In this document: positions 6,586-12,586 of the stretch, piece by piece
Layout of the letters: each line of letters starts with the position of its first letter
Numbering within the stretch: position 1 is the first letter of the stretch
Assembly (NCBI GenBank): GCA_948896875.1
Contig: CAQUWW010000023.1
Coordinates: forward strand, 2,992 to 15,577
DNA: 12,586 bases
Source: an uncultured Acetatifactor sp.
GTDB lineage: Bacteria > Bacillota > Clostridia > Lachnospirales > Lachnospiraceae
Reading direction: 5' to 3'
Notes under the pieces: generated by a model
Seen by the model: the letters and a program-made list of their open reading frames with translations, nothing else
Told to the model about the DNA's origin: nothing
Database searches by the model: none
Made by a program: the position numbers and the translations under genes

Positions 6586-7350
6586 TTAACAATATCCCTT
6601 TCCAATCAGATATTCATAGCTGATTTTCATGGATTCAAAAGGATTCCGCCTGCAGACATCCTGTTCTACCAGAGCCCATTTGGCGCCGGCCTCCTCGCAG
6701 GCCTGCAGAATGTCGTCCCAGTCAAGACTTCCTTCTCCGATTTCAGCCATTTCTGTGGTGAAATCTATATTGGCTTTCAAGTCCTTGAGATGAATGGCCA
6801 TGGCCCTGTCTCCAAGCTTCCGGATATAAGAAGAGGGATTCATTCCCCCTACCTGGAGCCAACAGGTATCGACAATGAAGCGGAAGGCGTCCTTGTCCGT
6901 TTCCTCGATCAGGCGGTCCATAATGAATTTACCGTCAATTTTGGCGAACTCAATGGCATGATTATGATATCCGAAATAAAATCCTTCCTTTGCAAGCCGT
7001 GCCGCCATCTCATTTGCCTCGCAGATAAAACGGCTCAGATTTTCGGAATTTTCCCGGGCCCATCCCGGCATGGAGCCGATGCCGCAGAGCTTACAGCCCA
7101 GAGTCCGGTTGTAATCCATGATTTCATCCAGATTTTTCTCGAAATCATCAAAGCTTCTGTGAGTGGTGACTACCTCCAGATTATATCGATCCAATACCGC
7201 TCTCATCTCCGCGGCGCCCAGAGGCGTTCCGGAAATCTGGACAAGCTTATAGCCGATTTCGCTGACTTTTCTACAGGTTTCTTCAAAATCCTCTATGGTC
7301 TTCGTATATTCTCTCAAAGTATAATATTGTGCGCCTATTCTCTTATCCAT
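6586..7350 (-). CDS. Sugar phosphate isomerase/epimerase (xylose isomerase-like TIM barrel)
   Basis: The ATG at 7348-7350 has AAAGGAGGG on the - strand 7 bases before it. The 254-residue length is usual for the AP-endonuclease-2/xylose-isomerase-like TIM-barrel superfamily. Visible family motifs: YHNHAIEF (residues 128-135), VDTCW (160-164), AIHLKD (185-190), EIGEGSLDW (203-211) and LVEQD (227-231). The His, Asp and Glu in these are the usual metal-binding and catalytic positions for enolisation at a sugar carbon. The start is 14 bases after the stop of the oxidoreductase gene, so the two are co-transcribed. In related clusters such a protein epimerises or dehydrates the 3-keto sugar made by a Gfo/Idh/MocA enzyme. 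The exact substrate is not readable. Confidence 0.9.
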   Translation of the reverse strand: MDKRIGAQYYTLREYTKTIEDFEETCRKVSEIGYKLVQISGTPLGAAEMRAVLDRYNLEVVTTHRSFDDFEKNLDEIMDYNRTLGCKLCGIGSMPGWARENSENLSRFICEANEMAARLAKEGFYFGYHNHAIEFAKIDGKFIMDRLIEETDKDAFRFIVDTCWLQVGGMNPSSYIRKLGDRAMAIHLKDLKANIDFTTEMAEIGEGSLDWDDILQACEEAGAKWALVEQDVCRRNPFESMKISYEYLIGKGYC

Positions 7351-7364
7351 GTTTCAGCCCTCCT

Positions 7365-8525
7365 TTAATAAGTATTGCTGTTGTCGACAACCACCTGCGA
7401 TTCTTTCTTCACCATTGTGGAGGTGCGGATTTTCTCCTGCAGCAGATCATAAAATCTGTCGTCGGGGAAATTCTTCACATCTACTGTCTCGCCGGTCCAG
7501 GCACTCAGATGAATGGCATTGGAGATGGTCAGGCCATAGATGCCCTCTTCTCCTTTTGCCAGCAGTTCGGCGCCATTCAGTACGGCATCTGCGAAATTAT
7601 TCAGGATGCCCACATGTTGGGGACCGCCGGAGAAATCAGCCGGAATATTGCATTCCCAGCACTCCGGTCTTCCGAAAGGAACGGTATTGGTCTTGTTGAA
7701 TTCCCGCTCCGACACCGTATTGCGGTAGAAGAGGATACGATTGCCCTCCACCACGACCTTTCCCATATCGCAGGCGATTTCCAGGCGATTGGTTCCCGGC
7801 GCTTCCCCTGTGGAAGTAATATATTCTCCGGTGGTTCCGTTGTCATATTCAAAGTATGCCATGACATCGTCTTCTACTTCGATATTGTAATACTTGCCAA
7901 AGCTGGCTTTGGCAAAAATTCTGTCCGGAACACCGAACATCCACTGCCACAGATCCAGCTGGTGGGGGTTCTGGTTGATCAGGGCGCCGCCGCCTTCCGT
8001 CTTCCAGGCGGAACGCCAGGTGCTGCTGTCATGATAGGCCTGAGGACGATACCAGTCCGTGATGATCCAGGTGATTCTCTTAATGTGGCCCAGGTCGCCG
8101 GCCTGAATCATTTTCCGCAGTTTCTGGTATACAGGATTGGTTCTCTGATTGTACATGATGCCGAACACCTTGTCTGAGGCGGCGGCAGCGGCATTCATTT
8201 CCTTTACCTGTCTGGTATATACTCCCGCAGGCTTTTCCGTAATGACATGAAGTCCATGCCGGAAGGCTTCGATAGCCAATGTGGGATGGTCATAATGAGG
8301 TGTGGCGATGAGAACCACGTCGCAGAGGCCGCTCTCAAACATTTCCGTAGCGTTGGAAAAGACGGCAACGCCGGGATAGAGCTGTCTGATCGCGTCCTGT
8401 CTGGCCGGCGCAATATCACAGATCGCACCCAGTTCCATCCGGGGCACTTTGCCCTCCATGACGTTTTTTGCGTGGCCGGTTCCCATGTTGCCGAACCCAA
8501 TAATCCCCAATTTCAATTTTTCCAT
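7365..8525 (-). CDS. Gfo/Idh/MocA-family NAD(P)-dependent oxidoreductase
   Basis: The second ATG (8523-8525) is chosen because GGAAAGGA lies 8 bases upstream on the - strand; the first in-frame ATG at 8532-8534 sits directly against that site. The 386-residue protein has an N-terminal Rossmann fold with GFGNMG (residues 10-15), then VVLIATPHYDHP, and ITEKPAGV with the family Lys98 in EKP. The C-terminal alpha/beta domain has GGGALINQNPHQLDLWQWMFG, where His188 is at the usual catalytic position. Family members oxidise or reduce sugars, inositols or glycosides at a secondary hydroxyl. Position between two isomerase-like genes, and downstream of a rhamnosidase region, points to sugar or glycoside catabolism. 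Stop is 14 bases from the next start. Confidence 0.92.
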   Translation of the reverse strand: MEKLKLGIIGFGNMGTGHAKNVMEGKVPRMELGAICDIAPARQDAIRQLYPGVAVFSNATEMFESGLCDVVLIATPHYDHPTLAIEAFRHGLHVITEKPAGVYTRQVKEMNAAAAASDKVFGIMYNQRTNPVYQKLRKMIQAGDLGHIKRITWIITDWYRPQAYHDSSTWRSAWKTEGGGALINQNPHQLDLWQWMFGVPDRIFAKASFGKYYNIEVEDDVMAYFEYDNGTTGEYITSTGEAPGTNRLEIACDMGKVVVEGNRILFYRNTVSEREFNKTNTVPFGRPECWECNIPADFSGGPQHVGILNNFADAVLNGAELLAKGEEGIYGLTISNAIHLSAWTGETVDVKNFPDDRFYDLLQEKIRTSTMVKKESQVVVDNSNTY

Positions 8526-8668
8526 GTTACACATCCTTTCCGCAGGGTTTTTCTGCTTCTATTGTTATGTATTGTTTTTCGTTAGATCTTTACTATAATA
8601 GTCCCTATGCATCTTCTATACTCCTGACTTTCAAATATGGTGGAGCGGTTTAGTGCATGGGAGCTTGA
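8526..8668. other. 143-base gap between isomerase and oxidoreductase genes
   Basis: Both flanking genes are on the - strand. A - strand TTGAAA (8634-8629) has only a poor -10 match 17 bases on. A + strand TATAAT (8594-8599) has TTGTTT 16 bases before it but no gene ahead of it. No convincing terminator hairpin was found, so read-through from the upstream isomerase gene is likely. Confidence 0.3.
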
Positions 8669-9523
8669 TTACAGAATCCGATCCAGAATCTCTTCCAGCG
8701 CCCGGTATGCCAGAGTAAAGGTGCCTTCTCCGCCCTGAGGCAGCCCGGCCATTTTGTCATCAAGCTCCAGATTCTCAAGTCCGGCAAAGCTGCCCAGGTG
8801 CGGCTCCAGGCTTAAAAATCCGCGGTACCCATTATCAAAAAGGGACTTCAACACATATTCCACATTTCCGTCGCCGGATCCCGCAGGCACTACTTTACCG
8901 TCTGCCAGGAAGGCGTCCTTGATATGGACATAGGCGATGTGGTTTTTCAGCCTGGCGTAACCTTCTTTGGTGTCCTGGCCGCATTGCACAAAGTTGGCCG
9001 GGTCAAATACCGCGCGGAAATGTTCGCAGCCCAGAGTATCCATCAGGTCCGCGCAGCGCTCTACCGTGTCGCCGTAAATTCCCTTTTCATTTTCATGGAG
9101 CAGAATCACATCCTGCTCTTCCGCATAGCGAATCATCCGTTCCAGGCGCGCAAGGACTTCCGACCTTTCCCGGGCGGACCATTCTTCTCCGCCGTTGTGA
9201 TAAAAACTGAACATTCTGATGTATTTTGCATCCAACTGTCCGGCGATCTCCACCACTCGTTTGAACTGAGAGAAATGGGATTCAAAATCTTCTTCCAGTT
9301 TCACCTTTCCGATGGGAGAACCTATGGAGGACACTTTTATCCCACAGGCTGCCATTTTTTCTCTTAATCCTGCTACTTCTTCATCCGAAAGAGCCGCGAT
9401 ACTTTTACCATCGATTCCACGAGGCTCAAAGTAACTGATGCCTAACTTCTTCAGGACCCGGAACTGGGTATCCACATCCTCGGCAATTTCATCTGAAAAT
9501 CCACTGAGCTTCTCATACTTCAT
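8669..9523 (-). CDS. Second sugar phosphate isomerase/epimerase (TIM barrel)
   Basis: The ATG at 9521-9523 follows AGGAGGTG on the - strand by 8 bases. The 284-residue protein is of the same superfamily as the 254-residue protein encoded at the other end of the cluster but clearly divergent. Motifs: FSDEIAED near the N-terminus, LLHENEKGIYGD (141-152; Glu144), FDPANFVQCG (173-182; Asp174), VHIKDA (199-204; His200), AGSGDGNVEY (214-223) and LSLEPH (237-242; Glu240). These Glu/Asp/His/Glu positions are the metal-binding set of the family. Likely an epimerase or isomerase for a sugar or keto-sugar intermediate. It is transcribed away from an AraC regulator with a 193-base shared gap, the usual sign that the regulator controls it. 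Confidence 0.9.
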   Translation of the reverse strand: MKYEKLSGFSDEIAEDVDTQFRVLKKLGISYFEPRGIDGKSIAALSDEEVAGLREKMAACGIKVSSIGSPIGKVKLEEDFESHFSQFKRVVEIAGQLDAKYIRMFSFYHNGGEEWSARERSEVLARLERMIRYAEEQDVILLHENEKGIYGDTVERCADLMDTLGCEHFRAVFDPANFVQCGQDTKEGYARLKNHIAYVHIKDAFLADGKVVPAGSGDGNVEYVLKSLFDNGYRGFLSLEPHLGSFAGLENLELDDKMAGLPQGGEGTFTLAYRALEEILDRIL

Positions 9524-9716
9524 TTTTACGACACCTCCTGCCTTATTTTGAATCTGATCTTTCTAAAGCTTTTTCACTTTTTACTTATTTGATAGACTTA
9601 TCATAATACATACTTTTTACAATTAATATATTATTTATTGCGGAAAACATTGCGATTCTTGCCCGCATGAGATACAATGATTAAAAGTGTTGAAAAGAGG
9701 AAGAGAGGTGTCCCGC
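9524..9716. promoter_or_regulatory. Divergent control region between isomerase and AraC genes
   Basis: 193 very AT-rich bases, especially 9560-9640, between starts on opposite strands. It holds the AraC promoter described separately, an AAAGCTTT palindrome (9565-9572) and a short dyad GATA-GACT-TATC around 9591-9602. I see no clear -35/-10 pair for the - strand gene, as expected if the AraC protein activates it. Confidence 0.5.
9650..9678 (+). promoter_or_regulatory. Sigma-70-type promoter of the AraC gene
   Basis: TTGCGA (9650-9655) and TACAAT (9673-9678) are separated by exactly 17 bases. Transcription would begin near 9685, about 30 bases before the ATG at 9717. Confidence 0.6.
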
Positions 9717-10514
9717 ATGGAAGCCTGTTATCATATTTTCGAGTCTTATACGGCTGCTCCCACCAATGCCCATTTTAACCTTCACAATCACAATGAGTAT
9801 GAAATTCTTCTGTTTCTGGAGGGAGATGCCAGATATGTGGTGGAAGACAATATCTACACTTTGGAGCCGGGGAATCTGATCATTATCAGAAAACATGAAT
9901 TTCACAGAATCTATCACAATAGCGCCGCACCTTACAGAAGGGTTGTCTTGATGGTTTCGCCTGACTTTTTCCAGCAAAATGCCTGTGCCGATTACGAAGC
10001 ACAGTTTTTAAATGCTTCCATGGGCACAGGCCATAAAATTTCCGCGGATGTGGCTCGCTCCAGCGGTTTGTATGATGCTTTTTTGAGATACAAAAAGTAT
10101 TCCGGGGACTATAGTCTTCCCTTTGACGCACCTGTTCTGAATTCGATCATTATTGAGATATTGTATCTGATCAATCAGATCAGAGACTTTTCCGCTTCCG
10201 ATATTTCCATGGGACCGATCAGATCTGTCATACTCTATCTGAACAATCATTATGCCGGCGATATTACGCTGGATATTCTGCAGGAAAAGTTTTTCATCTC
10301 CAAATACTATCTGTGCAGGGAATTTCGTAAGGCTACCGGACTTACTGTTCATGAGTATATCCGGCGCAAACGGCTGACGAAGGTGCGGGAGCTGTGTGCT
10401 CAGGGAGCGCCTATCGGGGATGCCGCGCTGGAGGCGGGATTCCACGATTATTCATCTTTTTACAGAGCCTTCCAAAAGGAGTATGGAGTTTCGCCGAGGA
10501 AGGTTATGGCATGA
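9717..10514 (+). CDS. AraC-family regulator with N-terminal cupin domain
   Basis: ATG 9717 is preferred over TTG 9687 because GAGAGGTG lies 6 bases upstream and the protein then begins just before the sugar-binding domain. It has 265 residues. Residues about 15-65 are the AraC-type cupin (HFNLHNHNEYEILLFLEG, then LEPGNLIIIRKHEFH; His23, His25 and His60 line the usual pocket). Residues about 165-265 hold two helix-turn-helix units (DILQEKFFISKYYLCREF and IGDAALEAGFHDYSSFYRAF, ending YGVSPRKVM). It probably senses the sugar processed by the adjacent cluster and activates the divergent isomerase and oxidoreductase genes. Confidence 0.93.
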   Translation: MEACYHIFESYTAAPTNAHFNLHNHNEYEILLFLEGDARYVVEDNIYTLEPGNLIIIRKHEFHRIYHNSAAPYRRVVLMVSPDFFQQNACADYEAQFLNASMGTGHKISADVARSSGLYDAFLRYKKYSGDYSLPFDAPVLNSIIIEILYLINQIRDFSASDISMGPIRSVILYLNNHYAGDITLDILQEKFFISKYYLCREFRKATGLTVHEYIRRKRLTKVRELCAQGAPIGDAALEAGFHDYSSFYRAFQKEYGVSPRKVMA

Positions 10515-10559
10515 TAACTTTTCCAAAATGATATACTCCCGGTGCTGCGTCGGAAAGAC

Positions 10560-11408
10560 TTACGATTTTTTAACTACAGGGATCCACACCTCGTACTGTG
10601 CATTTTGCGGATCCGGATTCAGGTAGACCTCCACATCGGGAGCATTTCCATATTCATATCCGGAGGTGGGCAGCCACTCTGTTACGATGCGGCGTTCCAG
10701 CTCCTGGATAGATTGATTGGTCCCTGTTCCGGAAAAAATTGCCCAGGTTGCCGCAGGCACCACATATTCCTCAAAATCGCCTTTCTCCTGAGAAGTCGAT
10801 ACGGCTATATAGTACCGCCATGGTTCCGTGTCATTACATGTGCTGATGCCCAGTATTCCCATGGGCGGCGTATCCATCATGCCGGCCAGCTTCTGCAGAG
10901 TTCCGTTCCGGGATATTTCTTCCCACTTAGAAGGAATCACCGTGAAATTCTTCTCGATGTCCTTATGCAGGGGTACGGATACGCCGATAATACGGAAAGC
11001 TTCTTTTGTTTCGATGCGATAATTCATTTCTTCCACTCCTTTGACTGTAATTTTAAAGGTAATCGGAGGGAAAGACTTTACGGATACCCCTTCCTTTTTT
11101 ACGGCGGACGGGGCAATTCCATGAACAGACTGAAAGGCTCTGTTGAATGCGGTGGGAGACTGATAGCCGAATCTGGCGGCCACATCGATAATTTTTGTCC
11201 CCTTTTCCTGCAGCTCTACCGCGGCAAGGGACATTTTCCTTCGGCGGATATATTCGGACAGGGGAACGCCTGCCATATAAGCGAACATTCTCTGAAAATG
11301 ATAGGAAGAGCAGCAGGCAATCCGGCCAAGCTGTTCATAGTCAATCTCGTCTGTCAAATGTTCTTCCATATAGCCTATGGCATCGTTTAATCTTTCAATC
11401 CATTCCAT
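10560..11408 (-). CDS. AraC-family regulator with C-terminal GyrI-like effector domain
   Basis: The ATG at 11406-11408 follows AGGAGGG on the - strand by 9 bases. The 282-residue protein has the DNA-binding part first: residues about 1-105 with two helix-turn-helix units (IDYEQLGRIACCSSYHFQRMF; DVAARFGYQSPTAFNRAF). Residues about 127-282 form a GyrI/BmrR-type effector-binding domain (YRIETKEAFRIIGVSVPL; a WEE helix; MGILGISTCND; YIAVSTS; VPAATWAIFSGTG; EVYLNPDP; YEVWIPV). This layout matches Rob/SoxS-type regulators fused to a small-molecule sensor, often drug- or stress-linked, rather than sugar-binding AraC proteins. Its gene converges with the cupin AraC gene across a 45-base gap. Its role in the sugar cluster is therefore uncertain. 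Confidence 0.93.
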   Translation of the reverse strand: MEWIERLNDAIGYMEEHLTDEIDYEQLGRIACCSSYHFQRMFAYMAGVPLSEYIRRRKMSLAAVELQEKGTKIIDVAARFGYQSPTAFNRAFQSVHGIAPSAVKKEGVSVKSFPPITFKITVKGVEEMNYRIETKEAFRIIGVSVPLHKDIEKNFTVIPSKWEEISRNGTLQKLAGMMDTPPMGILGISTCNDTEPWRYYIAVSTSQEKGDFEEYVVPAATWAIFSGTGTNQSIQELERRIVTEWLPTSGYEYGNAPDVEVYLNPDPQNAQYEVWIPVVKKS

Positions 11409-11438
11409 GTTGTAAAACCCTCCTGACAGGTATAGTTT

Positions 11439-11467
11439 ACAGTATGCTATCCGCGTTTTCCTCTCAA
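11439..11467 (-). promoter_or_regulatory. Candidate promoter of the AraC-GyrI gene
   Basis: On the - strand TTGAGA (11467-11462) and TACTGT (11444-11439) are 17 bases apart. Transcription would begin near 11432, about 24 bases before the start codon. The -10 match is weak. Confidence 0.35.
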
Positions 11468-11473
11468 TTTCTG

Positions 11474-11520
11474 CACAAAAAAGAGAGGATATGTTTTATT
11501 ATGCAACAAAAAGAGAGGAT
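11474..11520. repeat. Short imperfect direct repeat
   Basis: ACAAAAAAGAGAGGAT (11475-11490) recurs as ACAAAAAGAGAGGAT (11506-11520), differing by one A. Both contain a GAGAGG ribosome-site-like core. They lie in the 285-base gap between the AraC-GyrI and rhamnosidase genes. Confidence 0.5.
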
Positions 11521-11641
11521 TGTACATATTTTTCACAAAGAAAAAATGCTACATAGTGTGCAGGAATGTTGCAGAGACTGCATCGCCTGCTGTGAAGAGG
11601 AGGAGTTGTATGGAAAAGGAGCAGGATATCAGCTGTTGTAG
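11501..11641 (+). CDS. Candidate small Cys-rich protein (46 residues)
   Basis: ATG 11501 to TAG 11639-11641 gives 46 residues: a basic first half (MQQKERIVHIFHKEKML), then ECCRDCIACCEEEE with five Cys in a CC-x2-C-x2-CC array, as in small metal-binding peptides. GAGAGG lies 12 bases before the ATG, longer than usual. The frame is open upstream to ATG 11444, which lacks a ribosome site. It is antisense to no gene, lying between two - strand genes. A second short frame (ATG 11610, 19 residues, ending SCCRPKSCSLCI) has a better ribosome site (GAGGAGGAG) and is also Cys-rich. Either may be chance. Function unknown. Confidence 0.3.
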   Translation: MQQKERIVHIFHKEKMLHSVQECCRDCIACCEEEELYGKGAGYQLL

Positions 11642-11657
11642 GCCGAAATCCTGCTCC
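11618..11657 (-). terminator. Terminator hairpin after the rhamnosidase gene, possibly bidirectional
   Basis: GGAGCAGGAT (11618-11627) and ATCCTGCTCC (11648-11657) are perfect 10-base arms with a 20-base loop. On the - strand TTTTCC follows, at the expected place 36 bases past the rhamnosidase stop. On the + strand CTTTGT follows, so a + strand transcript might also end here. The large loop lowers certainty. Confidence 0.5.
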
Positions 11658-11693
11658 CTTTGTATCTAAAACGATATTCTGTTATTCTACTAT

Positions 11694-12586
11694 CTAAATA
11701 GCACTATAGAAAAAATATGTTCCCGGCGTCACCTGATGACTTTCTCCGGCAATTACGATTTCCGCATCCACCGGCGTGGTAATCTCATAGCGCCACATGC
11801 CGTCCTCTTTTTTCCATTGGGAACTTACCAACCCATGCCTGGTGTTCAGGGAGGCCTTCAGCCAGTCCAGACGGGCATCCGGAACGGGAGCGATGCGCAC
11901 TTTTTCATAGCCTGGCGCTTCCTCCACAGGTGTGATACCTGCGGCAACGCCATATACCCAATCTGCCACGGAACCATAAGCATAATGGTTGTAGGAATTC
12001 ATATCGGCGCTCCAGAAATCTCCGTTCTCCATGATGCCGTCCCAATGCTCCCAGATGGTAGTGGCTCCCTTTGTCACGGGATAAAGCCAGGAGGGATACT
12101 GCTCCCGCAGCAGCAGGGAGTAAGTCAGATCCGCATAGCCGTAATCGCTGAGGACGTGAAGCAGATAAGGAGTCCCCACAAATCCTGTCTGAAGCTTCGT
12201 GCCGCAGTCCGTGATCATTCGAGCCAGCTGATCGGCGGCAGCCTGACAATCAGGCGCCAGGTGGAAATGAGCGGCCAGAACACATTCGGTCTGGGTCCTG
12301 TATTCCGGATATGCGCTTCGGAAAGCGGCTACAATCCGGTCATATAGAGCCTCGTAAGCGGCCACATCTCTACCCAATGCTTTTCCTGCCTTAATCACAA
12401 GAGAAGTGGAATGCGCGTAAAAGGCGGAAGCGATGAAATCCTGGTCGCTGGAACCTTTATAGCTTCCGGAGGGCGCATCCAGGCCCAGCCAGTCGCCGTA
12501 ATGGGTGCCGCCGGTCCACAGGTTCGGGGTGGTGGTAGTGGAGGTAATGTAATCTACCCATTTGTGCATACATTCAAACTGATTTT
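11694..12586 (-). CDS. Alpha-L-rhamnosidase (GH78), C-terminal part, 5' end outside the window
   Basis: The frame is open from the right window edge (NQFEC before the internal Met at 12567-12569) to TAG at 11694-11696: 296 visible codons of a protein family usually 700-1100 residues long. Visible motifs are typical of the GH78 alpha/alpha-six-barrel: THYGDWLGLDAP, STSLVIKAGKALGRD, GTKLQTGFVGTPYLLHVL, WLYPVTKGATTIWEHWDG, and SYNHYAYGSVADWVYGVAAG. The Glu of WEHWDG (codon 12078-12080) corresponds to the catalytic base position of the family. The last ~75 residues form the C-terminal beta domain (APVPDARLDWLKAS, later YFFYSAI). It releases terminal rhamnose from plant glycosides, pectic fragments or flavonoid rutinosides. 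The general acid region and any signal peptide lie outside the window, so location in the cell is unknown. Confidence 0.93.
   Translation of the reverse strand, partial: NQFECMHKWVDYITSTTTTPNLWTGGTHYGDWLGLDAPSGSYKGSSDQDFIASAFYAHSTSLVIKAGKALGRDVAAYEALYDRIVAAFRSAYPEYRTQTECVLAAHFHLAPDCQAAADQLARMITDCGTKLQTGFVGTPYLLHVLSDYGYADLTYSLLLREQYPSWLYPVTKGATTIWEHWDGIMENGDFWSADMNSYNHYAYGSVADWVYGVAAGITPVEEAPGYEKVRIAPVPDARLDWLKASLNTRHGLVSSQWKKEDGMWRYEITTPVDAEIVIAGESHQVTPGTYFFYSAI

Noticed and set aside
7329..8177. 282-codon frame on the + strand opposite the oxidoreductase gene
   Set aside because: Mirror of a clearly conserved Gfo/Idh/MocA gene; composition is as expected from an antisense frame and no ribosome site fits.
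10542..11390. 282-codon frame on the + strand opposite the AraC-GyrI gene
   Set aside because: The - strand frame has the AraC helix-turn-helix units and GyrI-like domain; the + frame has no recognisable features.
11491..11556. 21-codon + strand frame starting at ATG 11491
   Set aside because: It directly abuts GAGAGGAT with almost no spacing and has no notable composition.

Overview
The window looks like a chromosomal accessory region of a gut-type Clostridia, most likely Lachnospiraceae. This rests on AGGAGG-type ribosome sites close to most starts, mixed ATG/GTG starts, moderate GC, a GH78 rhamnosidase, a multi-spanning GT39-like transferase, and exported proteins of a kind I associate with that family. 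No rRNA, tRNA, CRISPR array or complete insertion sequence is visible.

Left part (1-2312, + strand): three tightly spaced genes for cell-envelope proteins. The first is cut by the window edge and carries an apparent single-base frameshift near base 671. The next two are single-pass membrane proteins that both look like members of the DUF4230 family. Function is unknown.

Bases 2313-4651 (+): a 387-base gap without a conventional gene holds a 17-base direct repeat, two overlapping micro-ORFs and two hairpins, the second ending in a T-run, directly in front of a small MerR-type regulator. This resembles a transcription-attenuation leader. The MerR gene is followed by a membrane-anchored exported protein built from three copies of one domain and closed by a strong terminator.

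Bases 4652-6585 (mainly - strand): a membrane glycosyltransferase of the GT39/PMT type, an antisense small ORF of uncertain reality across its 3' end, and upstream of the transferase a three-copy tandem repeat of about 40 bases whose units are each a palindrome.

Right part (6586-12586): a carbohydrate region. On the - strand lie a xylose-isomerase-like TIM-barrel protein, a Gfo/Idh/MocA oxidoreductase and a second TIM-barrel protein. A divergent AraC regulator on the + strand has a good sigma-70-type promoter. Back on the - strand follow a second AraC protein fused to a GyrI-like effector domain and the C-terminal part of an alpha-L-rhamnosidase that runs off the right edge. A natural reading is uptake-independent processing of rhamnose-containing glycosides: the rhamnosidase removes rhamnose, and the oxidoreductase with the two isomerase-like proteins converts the remaining sugar or glycoside by oxidation and epimerisation or elimination. 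The substrate cannot be read from the sequence, and no transporter is in view.
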